Of a stretch of 22,391 nt of DNA, positions 16,169 through 22,391 are shown one piece after another. The translations under genes and the position numbers were made by a program. Position 1 is the stretch's first letter; the number at the start of each line of letters is the position of its first letter. The stretch spans positions 1 through 22,391 of the forward strand of contig JBGPND010000071.1 in NCBI GenBank assembly GCA_041487355.1. The letters are read 5' to 3'. The notes beneath the pieces are model-generated. The model saw nothing but the letters and a program-made list of their open reading frames with translations, did not search any database and was not told the DNA's origin. Source of the stretch: JAMXLO01 sp041487355. GTDB taxonomy: Bacteria; Pseudomonadota; Alphaproteobacteria; Acetobacterales; Acetobacteraceae.

Positions 16169-16638
16169 ATGCTGCCCACCCGGCGGCGCGTCCGGACTGG
16201 CCTGCCGCGATCAGGCGCTATCTGGTTGCGGCGGCCATCGGCCACCTCGCATGGGAGGTCGCGCAGTTGCCGCTCTACACGCTATGGCGCAGTGCGTCGC
16301 CGAGTCTGATCGCACAGGCCGTGCTGCACTGCATTGCCGGCGACCTGGCGATCGCAACTGTCGTTCTGACGCTGGCGCTGGCAACTGTGGGAACGGCCGA
16401 TTGGCCGAACCGGCGCGTATTCGCGGTTGCCGGTGTCGTCGTCGTGCTCTCGGTCGCTTACACGGCGTACAGCGAATATCTCAACACTGTGGTGCGGCAG
16501 AGCTGGGCCTACACGGACGCCATGCCGACGTTGCTGGGGATCGGTCTGTCGCCACTCGCGCAATGGGTGATCGTGCCCGTCCTGGCGCTCGCCTGGGCGT
16601 GTCGGAGCACGGTGCCTGTAGCGATCAGGCGAAGCTAA
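16165..16638 (+). CDS. Small integral membrane protein of unknown function
   Basis: This 157-residue protein has about four membrane helices: around YLVAAAIGHLAWEVAQLPLY, IAGDLAIATVVLTLALATVG, VFAVAGVVVVLSVAYTAYSE and LSPLAQWVIVPVLALAWACR. The GTG start overlaps the stop of the preceding short ORF. I do not recognise a named family. It is the last gene of the rightward copper cluster and ends 7 bp before the convergent methyltransferase gene, leaving no room for a long terminator. Confidence 0.65.
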   Translation: MNAAHPAARPDWPAAIRRYLVAAAIGHLAWEVAQLPLYTLWRSASPSLIAQAVLHCIAGDLAIATVVLTLALATVGTADWPNRRVFAVAGVVVVLSVAYTAYSEYLNTVVRQSWAYTDAMPTLLGIGLSPLAQWVIVPVLALAWACRSTVPVAIRRS

Positions 16639-16645
16639 CCGACCC

Positions 16646-17260
16646 TCACGTCGGCCGCGCGCGACCTTCGTAGAGGAAGGTGTGCGTCCGCGGTCCCGGC
16701 AGTCGCACGTTGGTCATCGCGTCGATCCGGAAGCCGCTCGCGGAGATCAAGTCGTCGATCTTCCGATTGAGGTGGCAGCCTCCCGCGACGCGGGACCACA
16801 GCGGATCGAGGCGATCCTGCCACCATGCGACGCCTGGCTCCGGTGCCCGCCCGTGCTCGACGAAGAGCAAAGCGCCGCCAGGCTTCAGCACGCGGCGGAT
16901 TTCGGCGAGCGCGCGACCCGCATCCGGAATGGTGCAGAGCGTCCAGGTTGTGACCACACTGTCGAAGCTCCCTGGATCGAGGGGCAATGCCTCGGCCGAC
17001 GCTTCCACCAATTCGACCGGCACGGGCGCCGCGGCGGCACGTTTCCGTGCCATGCGCAGCAGTTCGGGCGACGGTTCCAGGCCGATCACCGACCGAACCG
17101 ACGGTCCGTAAAGCGGCATGTTCAGGCCGGAGCCGATCCCGATCTCCAGCACCCGCCCCTCCGCTGCGCCGATCACGCGCCGCCGGAACGGCATCAACTG
17201 CTTCTGCCGCATTGCGAGATGCAGGAGGTAGGGCAGGACGTGACGTCGATAGAAGCTCAT
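16646..17260 (-). CDS. Class I SAM-dependent methyltransferase (UbiE/type-11 like)
   Basis: This 204-residue soluble enzyme has motif I GRVLEIGIGSGLNMPLY (about residues 35-51), acidic motif II IGLEPSPELL, 'FDSVVTTWTLCTIPD' and 'EIRRVLKPGGALLFVEHG'. These are typical of type-11/UbiE-like methyltransferases. The C-terminal part (WWQDRLDPLWSRVAGGCHLNR) is shared with small phospholipid- or arsenite-methyltransferase relatives, but no set of arsenite-binding cysteines is present. The substrate is unknown. ATG 17260 starts just before the 'FYRRHVLPYLLHLAM' helix; the frame continues upstream into repeat DNA, which is excluded. Confidence 0.82.
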   Translation of the reverse strand: MSFYRRHVLPYLLHLAMRQKQLMPFRRRVIGAAEGRVLEIGIGSGLNMPLYGPSVRSVIGLEPSPELLRMARKRAAAAPVPVELVEASAEALPLDPGSFDSVVTTWTLCTIPDAGRALAEIRRVLKPGGALLFVEHGRAPEPGVAWWQDRLDPLWSRVAGGCHLNRKIDDLISASGFRIDAMTNVRLPGPRTHTFLYEGRARPT

Positions 17261-17310
17261 TCGGGGATTTCCAGCCCGACGACACGGAAACGCTGAAGTC
17301 GATCGGGAGC

Positions 17311-17436
17311 TTATACCAACCGCCCGAATCAATGACCCTTGGTCAGCGCTCGCTTTTCCCGTCATGGCCGGGACAAGCCCGGCCATGACGGCGAGGGAGC
17401 GGCGACAAGAGTCAGCAGCAACGGCGGTTGGTATTA
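17311..17436. mobile_element. Candidate miniature inverted-repeat element (MITE), 126 bp with flanking TTA
   Basis: An 11-bp perfect terminal inverted repeat, TACCAACCGCC (17314-17324) and GGCGGTTGGTA (17423-17433), encloses a 120-bp non-coding block. TTA stands directly outside both ends (17311-17313 and 17434-17436). A 3-bp TNA duplication is the known habit of IS1031/IS427-group (IS5-family) elements. The block carries no coding frame of its own and contains the strong hairpin at 17359-17391. The right-hand TTA supplies the stop codon (TAA on the - strand) of the broken vapC. Confidence 0.5.
17359..17391. repeat. Perfect 14-bp hairpin of the dispersed palindrome family
   Basis: CCGTCATGGCCGGG (17359-17372), loop ACAAG, CCCGGCCATGACGG (17378-17391) pair perfectly. 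The left arm and its T-rich leader match the repeat after ureE exactly over 20 bases (17352-17371 and 5430-5449). It lies upstream of the - strand methyltransferase and downstream of vapC. An RNA hairpin here could act as a transcription terminator or message stabiliser; it is not followed by a clear U-run. Confidence 0.8.
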
Positions 17437-17831
17437 GATCCAGTTCTCGATTCGCGCCCCGGGCATGCTCGAGAATTCGCGCATATTGTCGGTGACGACG
17501 ACCAGACCCTCGCTGCGCACGTGCGCGCCGATCAGCATGTCATAGACGCCAGCCGGGCGCCCGACCCGCTCGAGCCGGGCGCGTATCTCGCCATGATGCG
17601 CTGCAGCACGGGCGGAAAACGGCAGCACGTCGAGCCGCGCGACGAACTGCGCAATGGCTTGCATGTTGTCCGCGCGCTTTGCGGACTTCTCTGCCCCGTA
17701 ATGCAATTCGCCCAGCGTGATGCTGGATATGCACTGGTCTTCGACCTCGCGGTTGAACCGTTCACGCAGCGCCGGGGGCGGTCCTTGAGGACGCAGATGC
17801 AGATATTCGTATCGAGCATGTACTCCAGCAT
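17434..17831 (-). pseudogene. vapC: VapC-type PIN-domain toxin broken by a 1-nt frameshift
   Basis: From ATG 17831 the frame reads MLEYMLDTNICICVLKDRP, the standard VapC start with the first catalytic Asp. After the run of five C (five G at 17774-17778 on the + strand) the sense continues only in another frame. There it reads PALRERFNREVEDQCISSITLGELHYG (in two parts: the normal linker and the second acidic site), then 'GVYDMLIGAHVRSEGLVVVTDNMREF' and the normal end RIENWI. One extra C would restore a complete toxin of about 132 residues. So this is either a true 1-nt deletion in a homopolymer or a sequencing error. PIN toxins are Mg-dependent RNases. Confidence 0.75.
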
Positions 17832-18008
17832 CACAGCGGCTCACGCTGTTCGGCCGCCGGCTGCTCGCGTCCGCCCGACCGGCGTGATGATCCGGCTGTG
17901 GCCGACACTGACGATCTCGACCTGGTGCACGTCGGCCGGGAAGGCCACCGCTTTCGGCAGCCGCACCGCTTGGCTCTTGTTGGTGGTGAATACGGTGGAG
18001 CGCGTCAT
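17831..18008 (-). pseudogene. vapB: VapB-type antitoxin with internal deletion
   Basis: ATG 18008 opens MTRSTVFTTNKSQAVRLPKA, the AbrB/SpoVT-type DNA-binding start of VapB, and continues to 'VEIVSVGHSRIITPVG'. The frame then ends early at 17841 (55 residues). In a different frame, 17831-17869 reads REQPAAEQREPL and a stop, the usual tail of this antitoxin group, and that stop shares a base with the vapC ATG (TGATG). The usual toxin-binding middle ('.WDSWF...DFM') is missing. An internal deletion with change of frame explains this. The loss of the toxin-binding region would leave no effective antitoxin, which fits with the toxin also being broken. Confidence 0.65.
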
Positions 18009-18046
18009 GGCAGGTCTTGCCTCGCCAGCACGAATGCCGGTGGAGC

Positions 18047-18306
18047 GCCCCGCCATTCGCTATAACGTGCGGATGGCACCGGAACCACGCGCCAACCCAC
18101 TCCTGCTCGGCCATGCACAGGCTGAGGCAACGCTGCTCGAGGCGATGCGGGCCGGGCGCATGCACCACGCCTGGCTGATCACCGGACCTGATGGGGTCGG
18201 CAAGGCGACGCTCGCCTACCGGTTCGCGCGCAGGCTGCTGGCCGGCATGCCCGAGGGCGACACGCTGGCGCTGGATCCCGCGCACCCGGTGTTCCGCCGC
18301 GTCGCG
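18047..18306 (+). repeat. Direct repeat copy 1: 5' end of holB
   Basis: This 260-bp block matches 21281-21540 at about 94% by hand comparison (15 differences) and includes 26 bp upstream of the holB start. Similarity stops abruptly after GTCGCG at 18306, where the cupredoxin stop codon begins. The distance between copies is 3234 bp. It marks the left edge of the inserted segment between the two holB copies. Confidence 0.9.
18073..18306 (+). pseudogene. holB: Truncated holB fragment (first 78 codons)
   Basis: The first 78 codons of a DNA polymerase III delta' gene, including the P-loop GPDGVGKATLAY, are present. The gene is then cut and the frame runs on into antisense cupredoxin sequence. 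Compared with intact holB at 21307 there are 12 base differences in 234, of which 11 are silent and one changes Ala to Thr. That pattern means the copies diverged while both were under protein-level selection. The fragment is therefore more likely a recombination remnant of a foreign or allelic holB than a recent local duplication. Confidence 0.85.
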
Positions 18307-18768
18307 TCATCGGGTCACGGTCAGCTTGGTCCACATCCCTGCTTGATAGTGGTTCGGCTGGTTGCACATGAGCAGATAGTTGCCTGGCATCAGCGTAAGC
18401 GTAAGCGAGCCAGACTTGCCGGGCGGAATGTCTGACGCCTCACCGAGGTCATTGATCCGTTTCTCGATGACCAGGCCCGTATTGTCGTCGTAAGGCAGCT
18501 TCGCCCCATTCGCCGGAGGACGGACGACGATGACCTCATGGACCACGCCCTGAGACTGATTGGTCGCATGGATCGTCACGCGCCCCGCTTTTACGCTGTC
18601 GGGTGTCGCCGTCATCTTCATACCGGTCATGTTGCTGTCGGAGGTGGCATCTTGTAGTAGCACGTTCACCACCGCGTCAGCGCGGGCGATCGGCGAAACG
18701 GCGATCAATGACAGGATAGACCCCAACCCCAGAGCTACCCTCGAAGCGTGCCTCAATTCACCCTCCAT
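18307..18768 (-). CDS. Exported cupredoxin-like (plastocyanin/azurin fold) copper protein
   Basis: This 153-residue protein has a signal peptide (VALGLGSILSLIAVSPIARA). The mature part carries a type-1 copper ligand set: His77 (GVVHEVIVV), then Cys135, His140 and Met145 in LLMCNQPNHYQAGMWTKLTV. The fold is that of small electron-transfer or copper-carrier cupredoxins. ATG 18768 is chosen because the signal peptide begins a few residues later; the frame is open further upstream but reads like non-coding DNA. It lies inside the holB-flanked segment, 1.7 kb from the copper cluster, so functional linkage is possible but not shown. Confidence 0.85.
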   Translation of the reverse strand: MEGELRHASRVALGLGSILSLIAVSPIARADAVVNVLLQDATSDSNMTGMKMTATPDSVKAGRVTIHATNQSQGVVHEVIVVRPPANGAKLPYDDNTGLVIEKRINDLGEASDIPPGKSGSLTLTLMPGNYLLMCNQPNHYQAGMWTKLTVTR

Positions 18769-19080
18769 TATTCCGACGGGCGACAAAATAGCCGGCACGC
18801 ATACCCTGCATGATGGCCACCACATGAAGAATCGGCAAGCGACCCTTTCGGACCAATTTCCCCCGGGAGCACCACCGCGCCGACCAAGCAGTGAGGGGCG
18901 GGGGTCGGGCCTTGTGCGCAAATCACGAACACTGGAATGAGGTGACCGCGGATAGTTGCTAAAGCCGTGTGGGCGGGGCATCTGCACCTCGTGCGTAAGT
19001 TAGGACTTTCGCAACAAAGCCAGGATGCTGATAACAAAGAGCTGTTCCGTTGCAGAATTCCGGTGCTGTGTAACCTCCCC
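18769..19080. other. 312-bp intergenic region between cupredoxin and resolvase remnant
   Basis: No convincing gene is seen. The cupredoxin gene's promoter must lie in the left part, reading leftward. Bases about 19000-19060 are less GC-rich (…TTAGGACTTTCGCAACAAAG…) and directly precede the resolvase fragment. In Tn3-like elements this position holds the res recombination site, but no clear paired subsites could be picked out by eye. Confidence 0.4.
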
Positions 19081-19347
19081 ATGATCTACGACTACGCCAG
19101 GGTATCGACGGATGGCCAGAGCGTTGCGGGCCAGGTGCGGGCGCTCAGGGCGGCCGGGTGCGGCCAGGTGTCTCGGGAGGTCGCGAGCGGCGCGAAGACC
19201 GACCGCGCGAACTTTCGCAGGGTGCTCAACCGGCTCGCCGCCGGCGACGTGCTGATAGTGACGCGGCTCGACCGGCTGGCGCGTTCGACCCGTCACCTGC
19301 TGAATACCCTCGCCAGCATTACCGATCCCAAGGCCGATTTCCGCTCC
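19081..19347 (+). pseudogene. Truncated serine recombinase (Tn3-type resolvase)
   Basis: ATG 19081 opens MIYDYARVSTDGQSVAGQVR with the catalytic Ser of small serine recombinases, and continues with 'REVASGAKTDRANFRRVLNRL' and 'VLIVTRLDRLARSTRHLLNTL' (active-site Arg residues). Likeness to the family ends near codon 89 (DFRS). The rest of the catalytic domain and the C-terminal helix-turn-helix are missing, and the frame runs into antisense of the next gene. It is probably a relic of the element that brought in this segment. Confidence 0.8.
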
Positions 19348-19438
19348 CGCACACCGCTCAGGGCACGCGGTGGCCAACCAGCTTGCCGATCGTCAGCGAC
19401 CGCTCATGCGCGAAACTCAATATTCATGCCACCCGGCA

Positions 19439-21016
19439 TCAAACCCGCCGTGCGCCCCAGAACAACGGGAACCCATCGGGAATCCCATCGACCGTGTTCT
19501 GCCAGGCCATCGGCTGATACCAGATCCCGATCGGCAGATGCGGCACGTCAATCCAGCACTGGCGCTGAATGTCGGCGGCAATTTGTTTTTGTGCCGCGAG
19601 ATCCGGCGCGTCGACCCAGGCGGCGCGGAGTTCCTCGATCCGTGGGCTGTTGGTCCAGCCGAACCATGCCTTTTCGCCCGTTGTGCGCAAGAAGTGAAGC
19701 GACGGCGTCTGCATGTCGAGGCCGTTGGCGGTGGTGAACAACGCGCTCCAGCCGCCCTTGTCCACCGGCTGCTTGTTCTCCCGCCGCACGATCGCCGTGC
19801 CCCAGTCCAGCGACTGAACCTCGAGGCTCAGTCCGGCGGCCTTCAGCATTTCGGCGCCGACATCGGCCATCGCCTTGCGATAGTGTGGATCGTTCGGCGC
19901 GAGCAGGACGGTCGTCTCGTTGTTATAGCCAGCTTCCTTGATCGCCGCGCGGACCTTGGCCAGGTCACGCGGGCTGTTCAGCACCTCCATGCCCGCGTCG
20001 GATGCCATGTCGGTGCCCGGCGTGAAAATCCCCACGCCGGAGCGCCACATGGATGGATCCTCGCCAGCGATGGCAATCATGTAATCCGACTGCACCACCG
20101 CGCCCAGCATCGCGCGGCGGATGGCCGCGTTGTTGAACGGCGGTTGCAGGTTGTTCATTTTCATGAATCCGAGCGTGCCGTTCCGGTCCTTGATCTCCAC
20201 CCGCACCTTGCCGGTTCGTTTCAGGACCGGGAGCAGGTCCGCCGTCGGCAGTTCCCACCAGTCCATCTCCCCGGATCGCATGGCGCTGGCCGAGGTGCCG
20301 TCATCGGGACTGGTGTGCCACTCCACCCGCTCGAAATGCACGACCTTTCCGCCGGCGGTCCAGCCCGTGCTGATCTCCTGCCTCGGGTGATAGCGGTCGA
20401 ATTTCGTATAGACGGCGAGGGAGCCGGACACCCACTCATCGGCCTTGAAACGAAACGGCCCGCTGCCGACCATTTCGGTGACCGCCTTGAACGGATCCGT
20501 GTTGGCCAATCGTTCCGGCATCATCGCGCACATCGGCGTGGAAATCTTGCCAAGCGCGTAGGGGAGCATCCGGAACGGCTTCTTCAGGCGGAACTGTATC
20601 GTCCGGTCGTCGATCGCGGCCAGCTCATCGGTCCGGGCCATCAGCAGGCCGCCGACGCCGTCGCGCGGAGCCCAGCGGCGGATCGAGGCGATACAATCGC
20701 GGGCGAGGACCTTTTCGCCGTCGTGCCAGAGCAGCCCTTCGCGCAGCGTCAGCTTCCAACGCTTTCCGTCATCCTCGACGGAGAAGCCTTCCAGCATCTG
20801 CGGCTGCATCTGATACTCGCTGTCCATGCCGAACAGCGTATCGAACACCATGTAGCCGTGATTGCGGGCGGTGTAGACGGTGGTGACGATCGGATCGAGG
20901 ATGGTCAGATCGGACTGCGGAATGAACTTCAGTGCCGCGTTGGCCGCGCCTCGTGAGACCGACGGCGCGGCCAGCAAAGCGGCAACACCAGCTGTGAACG
21001 TGCGACGCCGAATCAT
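19439..21016 (-). CDS. Tat-exported ABC transporter substrate-binding protein, family 5
   Basis: This 525-residue periplasmic binding protein of the peptide/nickel/opine group has a twin-arginine-like signal (MIRRRTFTAGVAALLAAPSVSRG). Family-5 landmarks follow: 'SDLTILDPIVTTVYTARNHGYMVFDTLFG', 'WKLTLREGLLWHDGEKVLA', 'GSGPFRFK' and 'FNNAAIRRAM'. The length is standard. Dipeptides, glutathione, opines or nickel chelates are possible ligands and cannot be told apart here. No permease or ATPase gene is adjacent, so it is an orphan in this window. It lies within the holB-flanked segment. The 284 bp upstream show no gene. Confidence 0.88.
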   Translation of the reverse strand: MIRRRTFTAGVAALLAAPSVSRGAANAALKFIPQSDLTILDPIVTTVYTARNHGYMVFDTLFGMDSEYQMQPQMLEGFSVEDDGKRWKLTLREGLLWHDGEKVLARDCIASIRRWAPRDGVGGLLMARTDELAAIDDRTIQFRLKKPFRMLPYALGKISTPMCAMMPERLANTDPFKAVTEMVGSGPFRFKADEWVSGSLAVYTKFDRYHPRQEISTGWTAGGKVVHFERVEWHTSPDDGTSASAMRSGEMDWWELPTADLLPVLKRTGKVRVEIKDRNGTLGFMKMNNLQPPFNNAAIRRAMLGAVVQSDYMIAIAGEDPSMWRSGVGIFTPGTDMASDAGMEVLNSPRDLAKVRAAIKEAGYNNETTVLLAPNDPHYRKAMADVGAEMLKAAGLSLEVQSLDWGTAIVRRENKQPVDKGGWSALFTTANGLDMQTPSLHFLRTTGEKAWFGWTNSPRIEELRAAWVDAPDLAAQKQIAADIQRQCWIDVPHLPIGIWYQPMAWQNTVDGIPDGFPLFWGARRV

Positions 21017-21280
21017 GGATCAGGTCCTCCTCTTTTTTTGGCTTAGGCGGGTGCTGTTGCGCCAGCCCGTCCTCGCTTTGCACTTCGTCAAGCCGCGATG
21101 CCGTTCGCTCGAACATCCTGACATTCTCACCGCGCCTGTAAAGCTGGTCCGACCCCGAGCAGCGGGGCGGGTTTTACGACCATGGTCTCGCTGGTGGTTG
21201 GCATCGATCAGCACCTGGGCGCCACCTGAACGGCTTACCCAGCACGGCGATCGCGTGATGTATCCGCGCGCATGCGCCGT

Positions 21281-21540
21281 GCCCCGTCATTCGCTATAAC
21301 ACGCGGATGGCACCGGAACCACGCGCCAACCCACTCCTGCTCGGCCATGCACAGGCCGAGGCAACACTGCTCGAGGCAATGCGGGCCGGGCGCATGCACC
21401 ATGCCTGGCTGATCACCGGGCCCGACGGGGTCGGCAAGGCGACCCTCGCCTACCGGTTCGCGCGCCGGCTGCTCGCCGGCATGCCCGAGGGCGACACGCT
21501 GGCGCTGGATCCCACGCACCCGGTGTTCCGTCGCGTCGCG
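21281..21540 (+). repeat. Direct repeat copy 2: 5' end of the intact holB
   Basis: This is the partner of the block at 18047-18306 and includes the 26 bases before the holB ATG and its first 78 codons. Left of 21281 the two loci are unrelated: vapB lies upstream of copy 1 and a gene-free 264 bp upstream of copy 2. It forms the right edge of the inserted segment. Confidence 0.9.
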
Positions 21541-22320
21541 GCCGGCTCGCATGCCGACCTGCTGACCGTAGAACGCGCCTACGACGACAAGCGCAAGCGC
21601 ATGCGCACGCAGATCGCCGTGGATGACGTCCGGCGGATCAGCAACTTCATGAGCCTCACCCCCGCCGAGGGCGGCTGGCGGGTGGTGGTCGTGGACGGGG
21701 CGGAGGAGCTGAACCAGGCCTCGGCCAACGCGCTGCTGAAGGTGCTGGAGGAGCCGCCGCCGCGGGCGGTGCTGCTGCTGGTCTGTACGGCGCCCGGCCG
21801 GCTGCTGCCCACGATCAGGAGCCGCTGCCGGCGGCTGCGCCTGGACCCGCTCGACCAGCAGGCGATGGAGCGGCTGCTGGCGACCTACCTGCCGGACCTG
21901 TCCGCGGACAAACGCGGCCGGCTGGTGACAGTCGCCGAAGGCTCGCCCGGGCGCGCCCTGCTGCTGGCGCAGGAGGAAGGGCTGGCGATCGCCGGCCTGG
22001 TGGATGAGGTGCTGGCCGCGTTGCCCGGGCTGAAGCCCGCGCGCGCCTATGCGGTGGCGGACACGCTGGGGCGCGGGGACAACGCGTTCTCCAACTTCAT
22101 GGACCTGCTGCGGGCGGGCATCGCCTCCGCCGTGCGCGACGTGGTGCGCGGGCGGGCCGATCCGGAGCAGTCGCGGCTGGTTGCCTTGCGTCCCCTTGAT
22201 GCCTGGGGCGACGTGTGGCACGCGCTGACGCGGCTGCAGGACGAGACCGAACGGTTCGCCCTGGACAAGCGCCAGGCGATCGTGGCGGGGCTCGGGATGC
22301 TCAGCGGAAACATGTCATGA
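21307..22320 (+). CDS. holB: DNA polymerase III subunit delta' (clamp loader)
   Basis: This 337-residue AAA+ clamp-loader subunit helps place the sliding clamp on DNA. It has the P-loop-like GPDGVGKATLAY (about residues 38-49), VVVDGAEELNQASANALLKV (Walker B/sensor region), LEEPPPRAVLLLV, and the arginine-finger SRC motif in TIRSRCRRL. The zinc-finger cysteines of the E. coli protein are absent, as in many alphaproteobacteria. The stop overlaps the metG start (ATGA), a common arrangement. The tmk gene that often precedes holB is not here, consistent with disruption of the upstream region. Confidence 0.94.
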   Translation: MAPEPRANPLLLGHAQAEATLLEAMRAGRMHHAWLITGPDGVGKATLAYRFARRLLAGMPEGDTLALDPTHPVFRRVAAGSHADLLTVERAYDDKRKRMRTQIAVDDVRRISNFMSLTPAEGGWRVVVVDGAEELNQASANALLKVLEEPPPRAVLLLVCTAPGRLLPTIRSRCRRLRLDPLDQQAMERLLATYLPDLSADKRGRLVTVAEGSPGRALLLAQEEGLAIAGLVDEVLAALPGLKPARAYAVADTLGRGDNAFSNFMDLLRAGIASAVRDVVRGRADPEQSRLVALRPLDAWGDVWHALTRLQDETERFALDKRQAIVAGLGMLSGNMS

Positions 22321-22391
22321 CCAAGCGGTTCTACATCACGACGCCGATCTATTACGTGAACGGCGCGCCGCATATCGGCCACGCCTACACC
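22317..22391 (+). CDS. metG: Methionyl-tRNA synthetase, N-terminal start (cut by window edge)
   Basis: Only the first 25 codons are visible: MTKRFYITTPIYYVNGAPHI then GHAYT. They contain the class I synthetase HIGH signature (HIGH) and the 'FYITTPIYYVN' opening that is specific to MetRS. The ATG overlaps the holB stop by 4 bp, so the two are translationally coupled. Confidence 0.93.
   Translation, partial: MTKRFYITTPIYYVNGAPHIGHAYT

Noticed and set aside
17434..18285. 283-codon - strand frame read as a single protein
   Set aside because: Its last part is the frame-shifted body of VapC; the earlier part is antisense of the holB fragment and vapB in the wrong frame. It is a chance fusion of frames.
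19370..20956. 528-codon open frame on the + strand
   Set aside because: It is antisense to the family-5 substrate-binding protein, which has a clear Tat signal and family motifs; the frame itself has no recognisable domain.

Overview
The window is high-GC (roughly two-thirds G+C by eye), densely packed bacterial DNA. Gene content and order suggest an alphaproteobacterium. The intergenic repeat style and an IS1031-like (IS5-family) insertion footprint would fit Acetobacteraceae, but that placement is an inference. All calls come from reading the sequence; no database search was run.

Left part (1-6897, + strand): the tail and right end of an IS481-like insertion sequence lie about 45 bp upstream of urtE, the last gene of a urea ABC transporter. 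A urease operon follows: ureD, ureA, [two TIR-domain genes], ureB, ureC, ureE, ureF, ureG. UreA/B/C form the nickel enzyme, UreD/F/G/E mature it and UrtE powers urea uptake. The surprise is a pair of small TIR genes lodged between ureA and ureB. The first starts on the ureA stop codon and the second overlaps the first. Both look lower in GC than their neighbours and both keep the glutamate expected of TIR NAD-cleaving enzymes. A palindromic repeat cluster separates ureE from ureF.

Middle (6880-16638): on the - strand are a GGDEF-like protein with a degenerate signature motif, a small unknown gene and a large copper P1B-ATPase. A compact divergent promoter with a 7-bp inverted-repeat operator separates the ATPase from a CsoR-type copper sensor. 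Rightward from csoR runs a copper-handling cluster: a small exported Cys/His protein, a Tat-exported multicopper oxidase, a Met-rich Spy/CpxP-like protein, a DUF2933 membrane protein, an isoprenylcysteine-methyltransferase-like membrane protein, a YHS-domain protein, a DUF5676 membrane protein, and three genes linked by GTGA overlaps (exported protein, 60-codon ORF, membrane protein).

Right part (16646-22391): a SAM methyltransferase on the - strand, a candidate 126-bp miniature inverted-repeat element, and a decayed vapBC toxin-antitoxin pair (antitoxin with internal deletion, toxin with a 1-nt frameshift). Next is a 260-bp partial copy of the start of holB, then about 3 kb holding an exported cupredoxin, a truncated serine resolvase and an orphan Tat-exported family-5 substrate-binding protein. 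The second copy of the repeat opens the intact holB (DNA polymerase III delta'), which overlaps the start of metG. The region between the two holB copies looks like inserted DNA.

The best candidates for something new are the TIR pair embedded in the urease operon, the holB-bounded island, and the several poorly characterised proteins in the copper cluster. No CRISPR array, tRNA or rRNA was seen.
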